Shown: in pieces, positions 22,517 through 34,257 of the stretch | Layout of the letters: the number at the start of each line of letters is the position of its first letter | Numbering within the stretch: the first letter of the stretch is position 1 | Assembly: GCA_037074705.1 (NCBI GenBank) | Contig: CM073595.1 | Coordinates: forward strand, 74,944,139 to 75,008,138 | Length of the DNA stretch: 64,000 nucleotides | DNA from: Zhengitettix transpicula | Taxonomy: Eukaryota; Arthropoda; Insecta; Orthoptera; Tetrigidae | Direction: 5' to 3' | Translations under genes and position numbers: made by a program | The notes under the pieces: generated by a model | Seen by the model: the letters and a program-made list of their open reading frames with translations, nothing else | What the model was told of the DNA's origin: nothing | Databases searched by the model: none

Positions 22517-24849
22517 ATAGTAGACGAAAACGGCAAGTATTGTCTTTAACTCAGAATGACTCAAGCGTATAATTTTTGTTCTTGACGAATATGGTGTTTT
22601 CCAAGTCATATTAGTACACGGTTTTATCAGCTGTCATAGATCCAAATTTCAAAGTTTCACTGACAAACTTGATGTTAACACGCTTATCACTTTCCGACGT
22701 AGCGAAAAAAAAAAACAAGGATGATATTCAACTGTCAATGAATCGAATTTTAACTCGTAACCTTGTACCAATACAGTTGAAGGTCGAACATTGTAACCAC
22801 ACAACAAGGAAAAATGCTTTCCCGTGTTACGGTATCATTCCTCGTTCGCGTAATGGAATATACATAATTGTGACGTATCATGCGAAACAAAAATATTTTT
22901 ATGTGTAATAATAAATAATAAATAAATTTTTAATACCAATTAAAATTTTCCTGTCGTCACAATTTGTAAAATTTTCACTCCATATTGAGTCTTCAGGACG
23001 AAATAAAAGTTGAATATTGAGCTTTGGGTGTATTACGGAGTTTTGAGTGTAAAGTTAAAACTTTGTTCCGAACATATTTCGTCATAAACAACCTAAAATG
23101 AAACCACACGGATATGATCGACGTGTAATATTATTTATTGCGAATGTATTGTATATAACAAATTATAGTAGCCATAACTTATGATTTTCCTGAACGATAA
23201 ATTTATACTTATTTGCATATGTTATTTTTATTTTAGATTTCCTCACATATTTCTTATTTAAAATTTACGTAACGTCTTAATTGTAATTGTCCTACTGTTG
23301 CAATCGGCTTTCTCATTCATTAATATTCTTATTAATTGTATTTTCTTCTTTTTTGTATTTTATTGATTAAATTTCATGTGTTTTATGATCCGTACAATTA
23401 ATAATTTTTTAATTGTGTATATCATTGCGAATCTGACAAATAATTTTTCTCTCTCGATGATGGATGAACGGAACTGATAAAGCAAACAAATCGAAATATT
23501 GAGTATATTATATTAAAAAATGTGCTATATACTCCAATGTTCCGAAAACTTTGCCATAACGTCCCAAGATCTCATCTGTGCCGATTCTGACAGCAGTATG
23601 TTCAGGAATGGAATTCTCCATACGTAGGGGAAGCAGACAAAAATTCTAATTATCAAGTGAGATGGAAATTTTTCAAATTGCGTGAGAGCAAGGCTAGTGT
23701 CAGGCTGCGGATGACGTATGAAAGAACGAAGAGCAGCCTCCAGATGTTTCCCACATGCTCGGAATACGACATCTGCAGTCGTCGGCTTCATATGAACAAA
23801 GTGACTAAAAGCACGTTTCCGACATGACTTAAGTGCAAACATCCGACTGATTCGCGTACATACTGCGTTGAATTAAATTTATTGCCATCAGCAGATGTGA
23901 GACTGTGTCGTTTTGTTTATTCGACGTGGTCCATTTTTTTTACTCGGATGAGACAAGTGTTTGTATCAACCCTAGATCCGTTGATGAACTAACAAACATA
24001 AAGGCTACGATTAGTTCCAATGAAATCAACTGATTTAATTTAGTTTCTCTGTTACAGTCGTTGGAAAAAATGGGTTTAGACAGTTGCAGTCCAACGCTTC
24101 CCAACAAATTAATTTCTCAGGCCTATGCAAGTAACAAAATTATGAAAATAAAGAACAATAAACACCATTCATATCAGTAACCCACGCATATAACAGAATT
24201 TACACTGATTACTTGGAGACATCACAACAACGTTCGAATAGATGATCATGAACGGATCTTCTCGCCAAGGTCTGTAGATTCAATCCTCAAATACCTGATA
24301 GTAATATATGACGTCATCGATTTTAAACAACGAGTTATGCCACGGATGTACATGAAATGAAGAAAAACAAAGCGGCAGAATTATCCGACAAACGGGTACG
24401 TGATGACTCTGCAATCGTCCCGTCAAACTATCAGTAAATTAAAATTATTTTCCTATACTTTCGACTAGCTCTTAAAGTGAATAAAGAAACCACCCCGGTG
24501 GCAGTTTGAGAAACCAATATATAAGCATTTGTGAAAACAAATAAATAATGGAATTCTGAAATTAAAAAAAAGGCTTACATATCACGGAAAAAAATTAGTC
24601 CACCTTATTTATGAATATTATTTGTTTTAAAGTATTTTTTTCATATATATTATACGTATTTTCATAGGAATGTCTGTATTGAAACGCAACAGATTTTTCA
24701 GGTTGGTAAACATGTAATGTAATTTGTTACATATTAAAGATTACAGAAACTAAAATTATTAAAAACATTTTTAAAACCACATTTAACGTATAATAATGTT
24801 GTTGAAAGTTGTTTATAAAATAATTGTTGGACTCCTTCTCTCAGGGAAT
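22517..24849. other. Unassigned sequence
   Basis: A 105-codon frame on the minus strand (23525-23842) is relatively long for this AT content, but shows no motif I recognise and no splice context. No other features seen. Confidence 0.35.
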
Positions 24850-24924
24850 GTTGGGCCATGCAGCAGAGACCACGATTTGAAATTTCATGACGTTATATTT
24901 ACGAAAATTACTGGGGCCGAACAA

Positions 24925-24973
<49 letters not shown>

Positions 24974-25400
24974 TGTGGAATCTGATGATGTTTTCCTGTA
25001 AAAAAAACAATAAGTATCGCTGAACCGTAAACCTGGCGCGTCTGTTATATATAGGAATGATTAAAAAGTAAACAAATATATTTTTTAAATTACAGAACCA
25101 TAAATAAAACGATATACAACTCAATTCCAAATATTTGAGTAAAAAAAATTAAGAAATCATAAAATCTCAAATTATATAAATGTATATCATAAGTGTCAAC
25201 AATGTTAGGGAACCTTGAGGTGTGTTTATAAAATATTAAAACAAAGCTAAAAAATTTAATAATCTAACTTGTTTTTAAATAAATGAGTAAAACACCAGCC
25301 TATGAGTCAGAAAAGTTTATTATCAATTTCAATAAAAATTTATTATGAATTTTAAAAGAGTCATTTCGGCCACTAGGTTTTTTACAGTAATAATATCTTC
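24850..25400 (+). repeat. AT-rich dispersed repeat, copy 1
   Basis: Three blocks match the copy at 27897-28930 in the same order: ttgggccatgcagcagagac...acaatgcatata, then an AT microsatellite (24928-24970), then ataagtatcgctgaac...cctggcgcgtct, and finally agtcagaa..tttattatcaat..tcatttcggcc near 25295-25375. The ending ccgaaatgac on the minus strand recalls the GAAA part of the hammerhead-like family. Family unassigned. The 75- and 81-codon frames here run through the microsatellite and are not genes. Confidence 0.7.
24928..24970. repeat. (TA)n microsatellite
   Basis: Alternating TA tract of about 43 bp inside the repeat. Confidence 0.95.
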
Positions 25401-26040
25401 AAACAAATATATATATATATATATTAGTTAGGTAAATGCCTGACAGACAAATTGAGAACGTCTTCTTGAATACAAACAATATATCATCGGTACGAAGAGC
25501 ATACTCGACTATTTCTTAGGCTAGGAAAGGAAATAGCTCCACCTATTACAAATCATTTAACAATTTAACAAATTAAGAATTTAATAATTCTCAGATTCCC
25601 AATTCATATATATTCACTTCATTTTTTTTCTTATTTTAAATATGTGCACCATAAGCTCTCGTAAAATGTTAATTTTAACTTTAGAAATAATCTGTGGCAT
25701 ATAAACGACGATTGAAGAATTTATGATGTGCTATCAATTTAACTTACGATCAACCTTCTGCTACGTGCATGGTTTAAGGCAACTAGAAGAAATAATTATT
25801 TTTAAAAGTGAAATATATTGTTTTATTGAAAGGCAATACTTTATTATTAACGGATTTGGAATATTATTTGTTTTTTTGTAAAACCATAAACGTCTTCTAC
25901 TGTAACGAACACCGTCAGAAGAGGATTAATTAAACATATTTATAAAATTCAAAGCTTAAATTATTTGAATTTATTAGTAAAAGTATTAAGCAAAAATATT
26001 GAAATGTGTAAGTATGTAGACATGTCACGAATAAAATTGT
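25401..26040. other. Unassigned AT-rich sequence with short (AT)n at 25407-25425
   Basis: Nothing else recognised. Confidence 0.4.
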
Positions 26041-26260
26041 TTCAAAGTATACTATTGTTCCGGTAAGAAGGCTTTGATTATAAAACACAAGAAAGTTGTT
26101 CGAGTTAAACCTTTTTACTGTCACTGCAGAGACACTTTGGTCTGACTTTCCTTTTCTGGTTAAGAGTATTCTGACTTCTACGACTACAGTTGATGAAAAA
26201 TTGTGTAATAACTTCGATTTAAAGCAAAAAGTCATTTCCAGAAACGAACGTAGGACAATA
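26041..26260 (+). repeat. Diverged copy of the ~430-bp repeat of 49-54 kb
   Basis: tgttccggtaagaaggcttt..gattataaaacacaagaa near 26055-26100 matches 49661-49710, 50752-50800 and 54007-54055. Only this central part is clear. Confidence 0.6.
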
Positions 26261-27099
26261 AATAACTAATAACGTGAGGCGAATTTTATTTTGTGGTTAA
26301 ATTTATGGAATTTTATTTTTACTGAGCAAAACACATGACGTCAAGGTACAACTAAATCTATTGTCTCAAAAGTAAGGTGTTGAAGCTAAAAGAGTTTTAT
26401 TAAGACTGAAAAATAAAATAACAATTTTAAAGCCATGCGTTTGTTATCGAGGTATTTTCGAGGCTTATGTGGTACTCAGAGAATTTTGGCTATGAGGTAT
26501 TTTCTATACAGATGCGAATGACGTCAGACTGGCACATGGCGACGACATTCTCCTGAAGACTACGGTCTTAAGCACAATTATGGCAAAGCAAATACGTTTT
26601 TTGTACGCAATGTTTTAGGAAGTTTGACTGAGATCTGTCTCCTGATCGCTCCGTTAATTATTGTGTAGGTAAGGAGCACGGCCCCCCTGATTAAGTTGGC
26701 AGAAGAACACGTTTCTAATGAAGCGGCGAAAGAACCGCAGCCTGCGAAGCCTCTTGGGGTGCTCAGCCGCAACTTAATAAAATACATCTGAGACGTCTTG
26801 TTGGCCCTAATAAGCCCATTAATCCTCCAGGACGTCGTCCCGAGCACCTTCCTCTGGAACCGCAAGCGTCCCAGACCCAAACCTTCTTCTCTGATTCATA
26901 ACTTCGCGTCTTTTAAACAAAGCTTCCTCAGGCTAAAGACGACAAACAAACCAACTAACGTTACTGTACCGACGAAACATATTACATTTAAATCCACCAA
27001 CACCAAACAATCACATTGTCTAAATCTTCAGACAATTCTGAAAAACAACATACACCAGTATACTTCAAATGTTTTTACAAACGGGGATACCAACATAGT

Positions 27100-27102
<3 letters not shown>
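26261..27102. other. Unassigned; GC-richer island at about 26630-26890
   Basis: 26630-26890 stands out for GC content (gcggcgaaagaaccgcagcc and following) and carries opposed frames of 100 and 147 codons with no recognised motif. The plus frame runs into the AT microsatellite at 27103. It might be a conserved non-coding element or old exon. Confidence 0.3.

Positions 27103-27147
<45 letters not shown>
27103..27147. repeat. (AT)n microsatellite
   Basis: Uninterrupted AT alternation of about 45 bp. Confidence 0.95.
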
Positions 27148-27150
<3 letters not shown>

Positions 27151-27971
27151 CATAATAATCAGTCTTCGAAATATTTATTACGGAGAAACGAACCCCAAAT
27201 CATCCAATATACGGACCATGCACATTCAGAGCACAATATAATAAAAAATAAAATAAAAAAAAATTTAAAAAATGTGCAAGTACAGAATTTTAATTGCAGC
27301 ATTTAAACGTTAGACTGATTTAACTGCCGAAGATATTTAAGATAATTCAAAGAAATTTCAAAAATGTTCAAGGAATCACAAAAGGTAAATTTAACTTTAC
27401 TGAAATTATCAAATACAAACAAAACATAATTTAAATAAAAGTTTCAGTTAATACTGGAAAAAATATAGTATTGAAATATTTTACTTCAACTTCATTTTAT
27501 GAAAAATAATAAAAAATCAAAATCCCAAAAAATTACAGTAATGTATTTTAATTAATTTAGTTAACTATTAAGCATTAAAAAGGCAGATAAATCTTTAATT
27601 TACCTATCTAAAATAGAAATGCTTAACTGAAAAGTAAACGGTTTGCTTATTCTTTCTTTTGAAATTTTAACTGCATCAAAAAATATTTACATAAAAACAA
27701 ATTCTAATACATATTGGTAATGGACAATTTCAGTAATGAATTATTTTTAAAGAATAAAATATTTAACTTATTTTTATTAAAAAAAGAAATGAAAAATGTG
27801 AAAAATTAACTTTGAAATTTAATTACCAAGTTGGAATGAAACTCAATCGCGTGAAATAATTGCCTTGATTTAATAGAAAAAGAATATTTCACTATATTTG
27901 GGCCATGCAGTAGAAACCACACTTTGAAATTTAATGGAGTTATATTTAGGAAAATTACTGGAGTACAACAA

Positions 27972-27973
<2 letters not shown>

Positions 27974-28002
<29 letters not shown>
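27974..28002. repeat. (AT)n microsatellite
   Basis: About 29 bp of AT alternation at the same relative position as in copy 1. Confidence 0.95.
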
Positions 28003-28108
28003 TTCTAGTCGCGAGTGTCACTTGTGAACGAGGAGAACCGTCTACAAGTGCCATCGTGATTGTTATATTCTTCAAAATAGTGCTTCCAATATCTGAAAGG
28101 AAAAGAGT

Positions 28109-28330
28109 CACAAAAAAATTACAAATGACATAATAATTTTACAATAAATCAGGGTTACACAAAATTATTTTTGTTTCGGTCTAAATTTTTATAAATTTCA
28201 AAAAAATTAAATAATAAAAACCATACGAAGAGCACAGAAACAACATCAAAATAAGGCCGTAAATATTACCCACGTTTTTGCAGTTTCAAATTTGAAGTTA
28301 ATATATTTGTTATAATTAAATTTAAAAAAG
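28109..28330 (-). repeat. 222-bp repeat, inverted partner at 31566-31791
   Basis: The reverse complement (aattaaatttaac...cgtgggtaatatttacggcc...accgaaac) matches 31566-31791 closely. Non-coding, AT-rich, family unassigned. Confidence 0.8.
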
Positions 28331-28436
28331 TCACAGGATACAATTAAAATTAATTTAAAATTTGATACGTAACTAAATAAATATAATTGCCCAGCAAGTC
28401 AGATCAGGTTTAGTTCCAAATATCCACTTCAATGAA

Positions 28437-28475
28437 ATTTTCGTTACGTCCCTCATTCGGGACATTATCAAGTGA
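28437..28475 (-). other. Degenerate hammerhead-like motif
   Basis: The minus strand reads UUGAUAA-U-GUCCC-GAAUGA-GGGAC-GUAACG. Stem II is perfect (5 bp), but the core is damaged (CUGAUGA to UUGAUAA, GAAAC to GUAAC). Outer CACUU/AAGUG could form stem I. Also shows the one-nucleotide spacer before stem II. Confidence 0.45.
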
Positions 28476-28960
28476 AAAAAATGTAAACCTTAATATTTAA
28501 TTATTGTGATTGAAATTTCTTCAATGATGTTACAATTGGTTGTGTAGTGTTCCAATATATTCATTTAGTATTTTATAACTGACCTGGAAGACATTCCGTG
28601 CTTTTTAATATATATATCAGCTGTTACTTCCTTGTAAAACCAATAAGTATCGCTGATGCGAAAAACCTGGCGCGTCTATTAAATTTATTACAGAGATAAG
28701 ATCCTAAAGAAAACAAATCATAAAATCATAAATTATGTAAATGTATATGCGTGTAATGCATCCCCGTAGTTTGTTTATAAAATTTCGGAAACGAAGATAA
28801 TAATCTGACTTCTTTTTTGATCAACGTGAAATCACCAGTTTATTAGTCAGAATAATTTATTATCAATTTCAAAACATATTTATTATCAAATATTTTAAAT
28901 AATCATTTCGGCCGCAACCTGTGTGTATACCGCACGTTAGAAATTTATGTAGTTCTATAA

Positions 28961-29919
28961 ATTTTCATGTAATCAATTATAACTGCATTGAAATTGTATA
29001 CCTGATGATGTCCCTATGAATTATGAAACGTGTTTGATCGTTGCCCAGAAAATTTAATGATGGAAATATGTCTGAAGGACCACTGATTAATCTGTGATAA
29101 TTGATCCCGAGCTCGGAACTTTTCATGACCAGCAAATTTTCTAAAGGCAACGGAAGATGTAGAGCAATATATATTGTAAACAACCTCGTTCGGCGCCGAG
29201 CTGCCAATAGTTTTCTAATAAGTTTTATCAAACTTCATTTGTTAAAGTTTCATATAAATACATAACAAAGAATAGAGAAAACTAATTGTATAATATTTTA
29301 GTCATTTATTTCGTATTGTAATGCTTTGTTTATTATGTGAAAAAACTTATATTTGTATAGTTGAATCACGAAAAATTATGCATTACAACAACGAATAAAT
29401 TGATTTATTAAAGGAAGTTACACGGGACAATTAAAAATTACTTAGGATGTTATCTACGTGAAATCATTAGTAAGCAGAATATTTGTAGACTTTTACGAGA
29501 GATCTCCCATTTAACAAATTAGCATCGACATTAGACTGAAAGCGGGGGCGGAAGTAAACTATCAATCAAGATTACAGCCTCTCCATCGGCCGTCTACAGA
29601 GACCCCAGTAGCGCAGCTTTCAAATTTATTCCACACAATGGTTTAATTGATTTTTTTGTGAGTGTGTGTGTGTCCCGTAGTACGGCGCAGACGAGGAATA
29701 GACGGAGAGAATACCAAAAGATGGAGGCGAAATTAAACATTTGGAAAAGTAATAAGTAGCATTATCTCTAAAAGATTTAAAAACTAGCTGAAGCATCATA
29801 AGTATCCTGAAAACATTTTACCTGTTTCGGATGCAGCCGCTCATTTTCAGTACCGAACGTTAATTTAGCAATACAGTATTTCACATAAATACTTCATCTT
29901 TAAAACTATCAATCACATT
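28961..29919. other. Unassigned AT-rich sequence
   Basis: 28996-29024 contains CUGAUGA and GAAACG in the right order, but stem II does not pair. No other features. Confidence 0.4.
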
Positions 29920-30110
29920 GACCACAAAAAAATATTCTTTCGACGCCCTTTAAGCGGGTTTAAAAGTTTCCACCCCCACCCCCAGTGGTGGTAGCCGTGT
30001 CTTAACCTCATAGTATTTGTTTCCGGTTCGAAAGGAACATGTGTACAAAATTTAGTCGAATTTTCTCCACACGTGTAGAAACTTATGTGAAAAATACCTC
30101 ACAAGCAAAC
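29920..30110 (-). mobile_element. Helitron-derived fragment
   Basis: tttccacccccacccccag...tgtttccggttcgaaaggaa...cacgtgta is the reverse complement of the C/G-rich interior of the Helitron at 20028-20805 (about 20250-20350). Both Helitron ends are missing. Confidence 0.65.
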
Positions 30111-30289
30111 ACCAAATCAATTTTGTTTATTAGATTTAATATAACACATAAATACTACATCTTTCGTTGGAAACTTCAGTTTTAAGCCAATTTTTTAAGA
30201 CGGCTAACTATGTTTTCCATCAACAATAGTTGTTTTCCACTTTATATAGAGAAGAGAATTGCTCAATTCAATGTTTAACTATAAAAATG

Positions 30290-31090
30290 GAATAGAATAT
30301 TTTTCCATGTATTTTCAAGAGAAGCAAAGCTTCAAGGACATGTCAAGAATTATAGATTTCACGTTTTTAAGAACCTATCATTAATAATATAATTTAAATA
30401 ACGCTAATGTATAAAAATATAACGTATGGAACCAAGAATTGAAAACAAATTCTCGTGAAATGAACAAAATTTAATTATTATTTTCATTAACATTATAAGT
30501 GATTTGCTGTTAGTTTCTGCTAAATCCTCACGCACTGATGAAATGTGAGTGTGAGTTTACCACAATATTCTAATGTTGAATTATTCAAAGAAAAAATTTC
30601 CTGACATTTTTGACGTCGTCCAGCCAAGAGAAAAATGAATAATTATAAATACTGCAAAAAAAATTAGATTGGCAACATATATTTGTTATAATTAAATTTA
30701 ATAAAATAAAATGCAATGCATGTGCAATAACAGACAGTTTAATTATTAATTATTAAAATGTATCTGACATTTATAATAACGTAAACATACATGTATACGG
30801 CCATTATGTTTATTAATATAAAAATAAAAATGCGTCCTCTTTTACGACTCTTCAGGTACAATAATTTTTTTTATAAATATTGCAATGTTTTTCACCCTGC
30901 CTTGTGTAATCGCTTAATTATTTTTAGTTAATAAAAACAACTTTAATTAGAATAGAATCTTTTCATATTCATGAGAAGCAAAGTTTCAAGGACGTGAAAG
31001 AATAATGCGTTTTACGTTCTTTTGAACCTATAATTAACATTTTATTTTAGGTAAGTCTCATGTATAAAAAGATAACTTAACGTATGTATC
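30290..31090 (+). repeat. Direct repeat pair: 30290-30430 and 30950-31090
   Basis: Both copies carry agaagcaaag.ttcaaggac, a cacgttttt/tacgttctt block, then a tatcattaat/tataattaac block, and atgtataaaaa.ataac. Spacing is about 660 bp. Diverged, non-coding. Confidence 0.6.
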
Positions 31091-31250
31091 AAATTATATA
31101 TATATATATATATATATAAAATAAATTATTTTAAGAATATAAATTTCGTCGTCTTTTAGGACTCTTCAGGTACAATAATTTTATTTATATATATTGAAAG
31201 GTTTTTCTGCCTAGCCTGTTGTAATAGTTTATTTATTTTTGTTAATAAAC
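30833..31250 (-). repeat. Direct repeat pair with hammerhead-like relics
   Basis: 30833-30940 and 31148-31250 match (gactcttcaggtacaataat...gttaataaac). On the minus strand they read CUGAAGAGUC followed by a hairpin and GACG / GACGAAA. The second copy keeps CUGAAGA...GAAA but stem II is disturbed. An AT microsatellite lies at 31094-31119. Confidence 0.55.
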
Positions 31251-31279
31251 GAAATTTTCTGGAATTGTATCCAAAACAT

Positions 31280-31320
31280 TAAGTTTAAATTAACAACGTT
31301 TCGGTACCTACTTGAACCAT
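31280..31320 (-). other. Hammerhead-like 3' core relic
   Basis: The minus strand has CAAGUAGGUACCGAAACGUUGUUAAU (split here: CAAGUAGGUACC, then GAAACGUUGUUAAU). The GAAACGUUGUUA end matches the motif at 31476-31510, on the opposite strand and 160 bp away. Confidence 0.4.
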
Positions 31321-31469
31321 TTTTAGGTTGTGTATGGTGAATAAAAGGAAAGAAAATCAGTATGTTTGATGTTCTGTGTTCGTGGAAACCAAACAAGTCT
31401 TCATAATAGCGAGTCATTTATAATTTCAAATTTCAGTTATTATTCTACTATATAACTTTTCAGTCAAGT

Positions 31470-31512
31470 CACGAGCTGAAGAGGTACGGAAAATTACCGA
31501 AACGTTGTTATT
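31470..31512 (+). other. Hammerhead-like motif with intact core and stem II
   Basis: CUGAAGA (31476-31482), GGUA (31483-31486) pairing with UACC (31495-31498), GAAA (31499-31502), then CGUU. The seventh core base is variable in real hammerheads, so CUGAAGA is acceptable. No extra base precedes stem II. The expected stem I partners on either side do not pair, so activity is doubtful. Confidence 0.5.
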
Positions 31513-31565
31513 TTAAACGGAATTTTTTAACAAACTGTCTGTTACTGGTCATGAAGGGAATTTTA

Positions 31566-31791
31566 TTTTATTAAATTCAATTATAACAAATATATTAACA
31601 TCAAATTTGAAACTGCAAAAACGTGGGTAATATTTACGGCCTTATTTTGATTTTGTTCTGTGCTCTTTTTATGGTTTTTATTATTTAATTCTTTTGAAAT
31701 TTATAAAAATTAAGACCGAAACATAAGTAATTTTGTGTAAGCCTGATTTATTATAAAATTATTATGTCATTTGTAATTTTTTTGTATAATG
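31566..31791 (+). repeat. 222-bp repeat, inverted partner at 28109-28330
   Basis: See the partner entry. This copy follows the hammerhead-like motif by about 55 bp. Confidence 0.8.
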
Positions 31792-32079
31792 GAAGTTATT
31801 TTGCGTCTGTCATATTGGAGTTTTATTTCTTGATATTCGATTTAAGTATTTGAGTAGATGATGGAATGTTACGTCATTTTTGTGTATTCTAACTTTTGTA
31901 TATCTGTGTCGTTTTGTCACAATTTTTTCAAAATGGTATCTGAAATGTAAAAAAAATGGACTTGTAGCTCTTAGAGTACGATCTGGAGTCCAGTATTTTG
32001 AGGGCGTCGAAAATTACGAGATTCTTTACGAGCTCCAAAGCGAAACGATTGTACTTAGGGCCAACGTTTCACGATGAAG

Positions 32080-32440
32080 ACCTCGGTTCGAGTGTTTTAG
32101 GTGCGGTCTCGTTATAATTAATGCCCCTGTCGAGGTCGTAATTTAATATAGCAGGAACGGGCAGGATTCTTGCGGTCGGGGATGCAATATTGTCGGGACC
32201 CACGAAGCACGGTATTAATTATGTGCGCGGCGTCGGCTACTTTAAGACGCCTGTACGAATAACTTACATCATTTATTGAGGCAGAAAATTTCCCACGTCA
32301 ACGCGGTGCGATCGTCGAAACGACTTATCTCAGTTTATTTCCTCGCTTTGGACGTTCCCGGACGAGCTCGAGCACACTACAGACCAAAAACAGGTTTAAC
32401 GTACGGCGAGGAATACTAAAGTACGAGTACACTAATCGTA
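32080..32440. other. GC-richer non-coding island
   Basis: The stretch is richer in GC and CpG than its flanks, with homeodomain-type cores such as ataattaatg and ttaattatg among GC-rich text, and no open frame worth the name. Candidate conserved non-coding element or promoter. This is inference from composition only. Confidence 0.3.
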
Positions 32441-32633
32441 CAGCCTGTATGATGATAATTGCTGCGGAGGAAATCTTTATTATATAATGGCATGATTATA
32501 TTCTTCTTGGGCACAGCCGCTTCTTATCTAAGAACACTAATGTCATCAAATTATCCACATAAATTCCGGGGGAAATACAATCATAAAACCTCGCGCATCC
32601 TAACTGTTTCTCTATTCATTATTTTATGTTTTG

Positions 32634-33330
32634 CACTACATCATGAGAACTCACGTTCACATCTACGATCATACAGGACATTATGAGATCAGAGAGAAAT
32701 GTCTCAGTGCTTTAACCGGCAGCCCAATTATTCGTAGGACGTTTCGTACATATTGAAGAACACTCTTCCTCAGTAATTATTATGTTGCTGGTGGTTTTCC
32801 AGTGTCCTTTCGACGTCCTGATTGGATAAGGGCCCAATGTTGTGCTCGACCCAGCGAAGTGGCGTCGAGAAATGATGATGAGTTTCATTGTTATGATGAA
32901 ACTGACAACGACAAATGGAAATATCCACGCCAGTGCCGGTATTACATCAGGGAACCTCCGTAATGTCTGGCACTACATAATGTGAACTCACGTTCACATC
33001 TACAATCATACCGGACATTATGAGATCAGAGAGAAATGTCTCCGTCTTTTAGCCAGCAGTCCTGAGAATGGTTTGTGGGGAGTTCCGGTCATATTGAATA
33101 ACACTTATCTTTCCTAAGTAATTATTGCATTGGTGCTGGTGTTCCAGGTTTTTTTAGACGGCCTGATGAGATATGAACCCAAGGCTGTGCTCGACCCAGT
33201 GAAGTGTTGACGGGAACTGATGATGAGTTTCATGATCATGCTCAAAGTGAGATATACAAAAGGCAAGGTCCACGTCCGTGCCAGGAACCTCTGTGATGCG
33301 TGGGATTGATGCTGAACGTGACGACCACTA
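32634..33330. repeat. Two-copy tandem repeat, ~335 bp unit
   Basis: 32634-32968 and 32969-about 33330 share actcacgttcacatctac, gacattatgagatcagagag, gctcgacccag.gaagtg and gatgatgagtttcat. The copies are about 80% alike by eye. The minus strand of copy 1 (32735-32790) holds CUGAGGA...GAAACGUC, again hammerhead-like, without a good stem II. Unknown family. Confidence 0.75.
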
Positions 33331-33679
33331 CACTGCCCATGTCTCAACTGAAAATATTCTGACATTCAGACTTTAAATTTTATTATAACGGTGGATTTAG
33401 TATTATGTGTTTGTTGGGGATTCAGTTGTTTGGTTTTAAGAAAAAGAATAGGAAAGAAGGAACAAATGGACTGAAGGAACATTGCCGTATCAAAGATGGA
33501 GTGAATGAAACTGACGTTTCGAACAGTAAATATATGTATCTTCATGGTTAAGAATACAGCCACTTGAGTTCACTTCCCGTAAGACAAAGACATACTCGAT
33601 TCAGCTCCGACCAGTCGACGGCTTTCTGCTACTGAATGATCATCGTCGTACCTCCACATTTTTAAGGATCAAGGAAGAA

Positions 33680-34257
33680 TGAAGGAAGCGGCCTTGACTT
33701 TGTAAGAGAGAAAGTCAGTTAGTCCTCACAAAACAATAGAAAAACAGTAACTTCATTGAGCTGGATTAATTTCACGTAAAGCTACTCCAACTTCAGAGCC
33801 AAATTATCGGAACATTCTCAAAATAGGAGTTTATTTCGACTATGTCCTCGTCCGCCGTGAACTTTTTCCGGAAACCTATAAAATATAAAAAGACTCAATA
33901 TAGACCAAATATGGCTACTAAGATGAATGCAAAAGATCGCCAAATGTCTCCATCGAATCTCCCCAGGCATAAATTGTCTACATGAAAGATTACTTTCTTC
34001 GCCAAATGTGGAAATCTTTTCTTTATTTCCTGGTTCAAACTGTCCATTAACGACGAATAAGTCTCAGTTGAGACTTTGAATTTGTCGGCGCATATATTCG
34101 TCAGGATTGCACCAAAAGAAGCCACAAAGCAGACCACACGAAGGCAACTATTCTCCACTGTGAGCAAACGCGGCACACATCGTGGAGTAATTTTATTGAG
34201 AACGTTTTTCACGCAAAATTGAAACCAGCGAGCCATGGGATATTCCTCCAGCCTCAT
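33680..34257 (-). pseudogene. Second mariner transposase relic
   Basis: The minus strand runs CVPRLLTVENSC (linker VPRLLT), later SLMDSLNQEIKKRFPHLAKK then VIFHVDN (the block L..L...I..KRP.LA.KKVLFHQDN with the second catalytic Asp), and, after a frame change, KFTADEDIVEINSYFE (C-terminal block). The segment between VPRLLT and SLMD is shortened and unrelated-looking. The first catalytic block is missing. Terminal repeats were not found, so the ends are approximate. It is a different, older lineage than 11287-12321. Confidence 0.75.

Larger units (their letters stand above)
27897..28960 (+). repeat. AT-rich dispersed repeat, copy 2, split by an insertion
   Basis: 27897-28002 matches 24850-24960, and 28600-28930 matches 24995-25400. 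The 600 bp between (28003-28600) is absent from copy 1. It includes 28109-28330, which reappears inverted at 31566-31791, and a degenerate hammerhead-like motif at 28437-28475. I infer insertion of another repeat beside the AT tract. Confidence 0.65.

Noticed and set aside
23525..23842. 105-codon minus-strand frame
   Set aside because: No motif recognised; length alone is not enough in a 64-kb window.
24270..24300. tRNA B-box-like agattcaatcctc
   Set aside because: No A box or cloverleaf nearby.
28996..29024. CUGAUGA...GAAACG word pair
   Set aside because: Intervening bases cannot form stem II and the cut-site triplet would end in G, so it is not counted as a ribozyme.
32309..32325. cgtcgaaacg in the GC-rich island
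   Set aside because: Isolated GAAACG without an upstream CUGANGA or hairpin.
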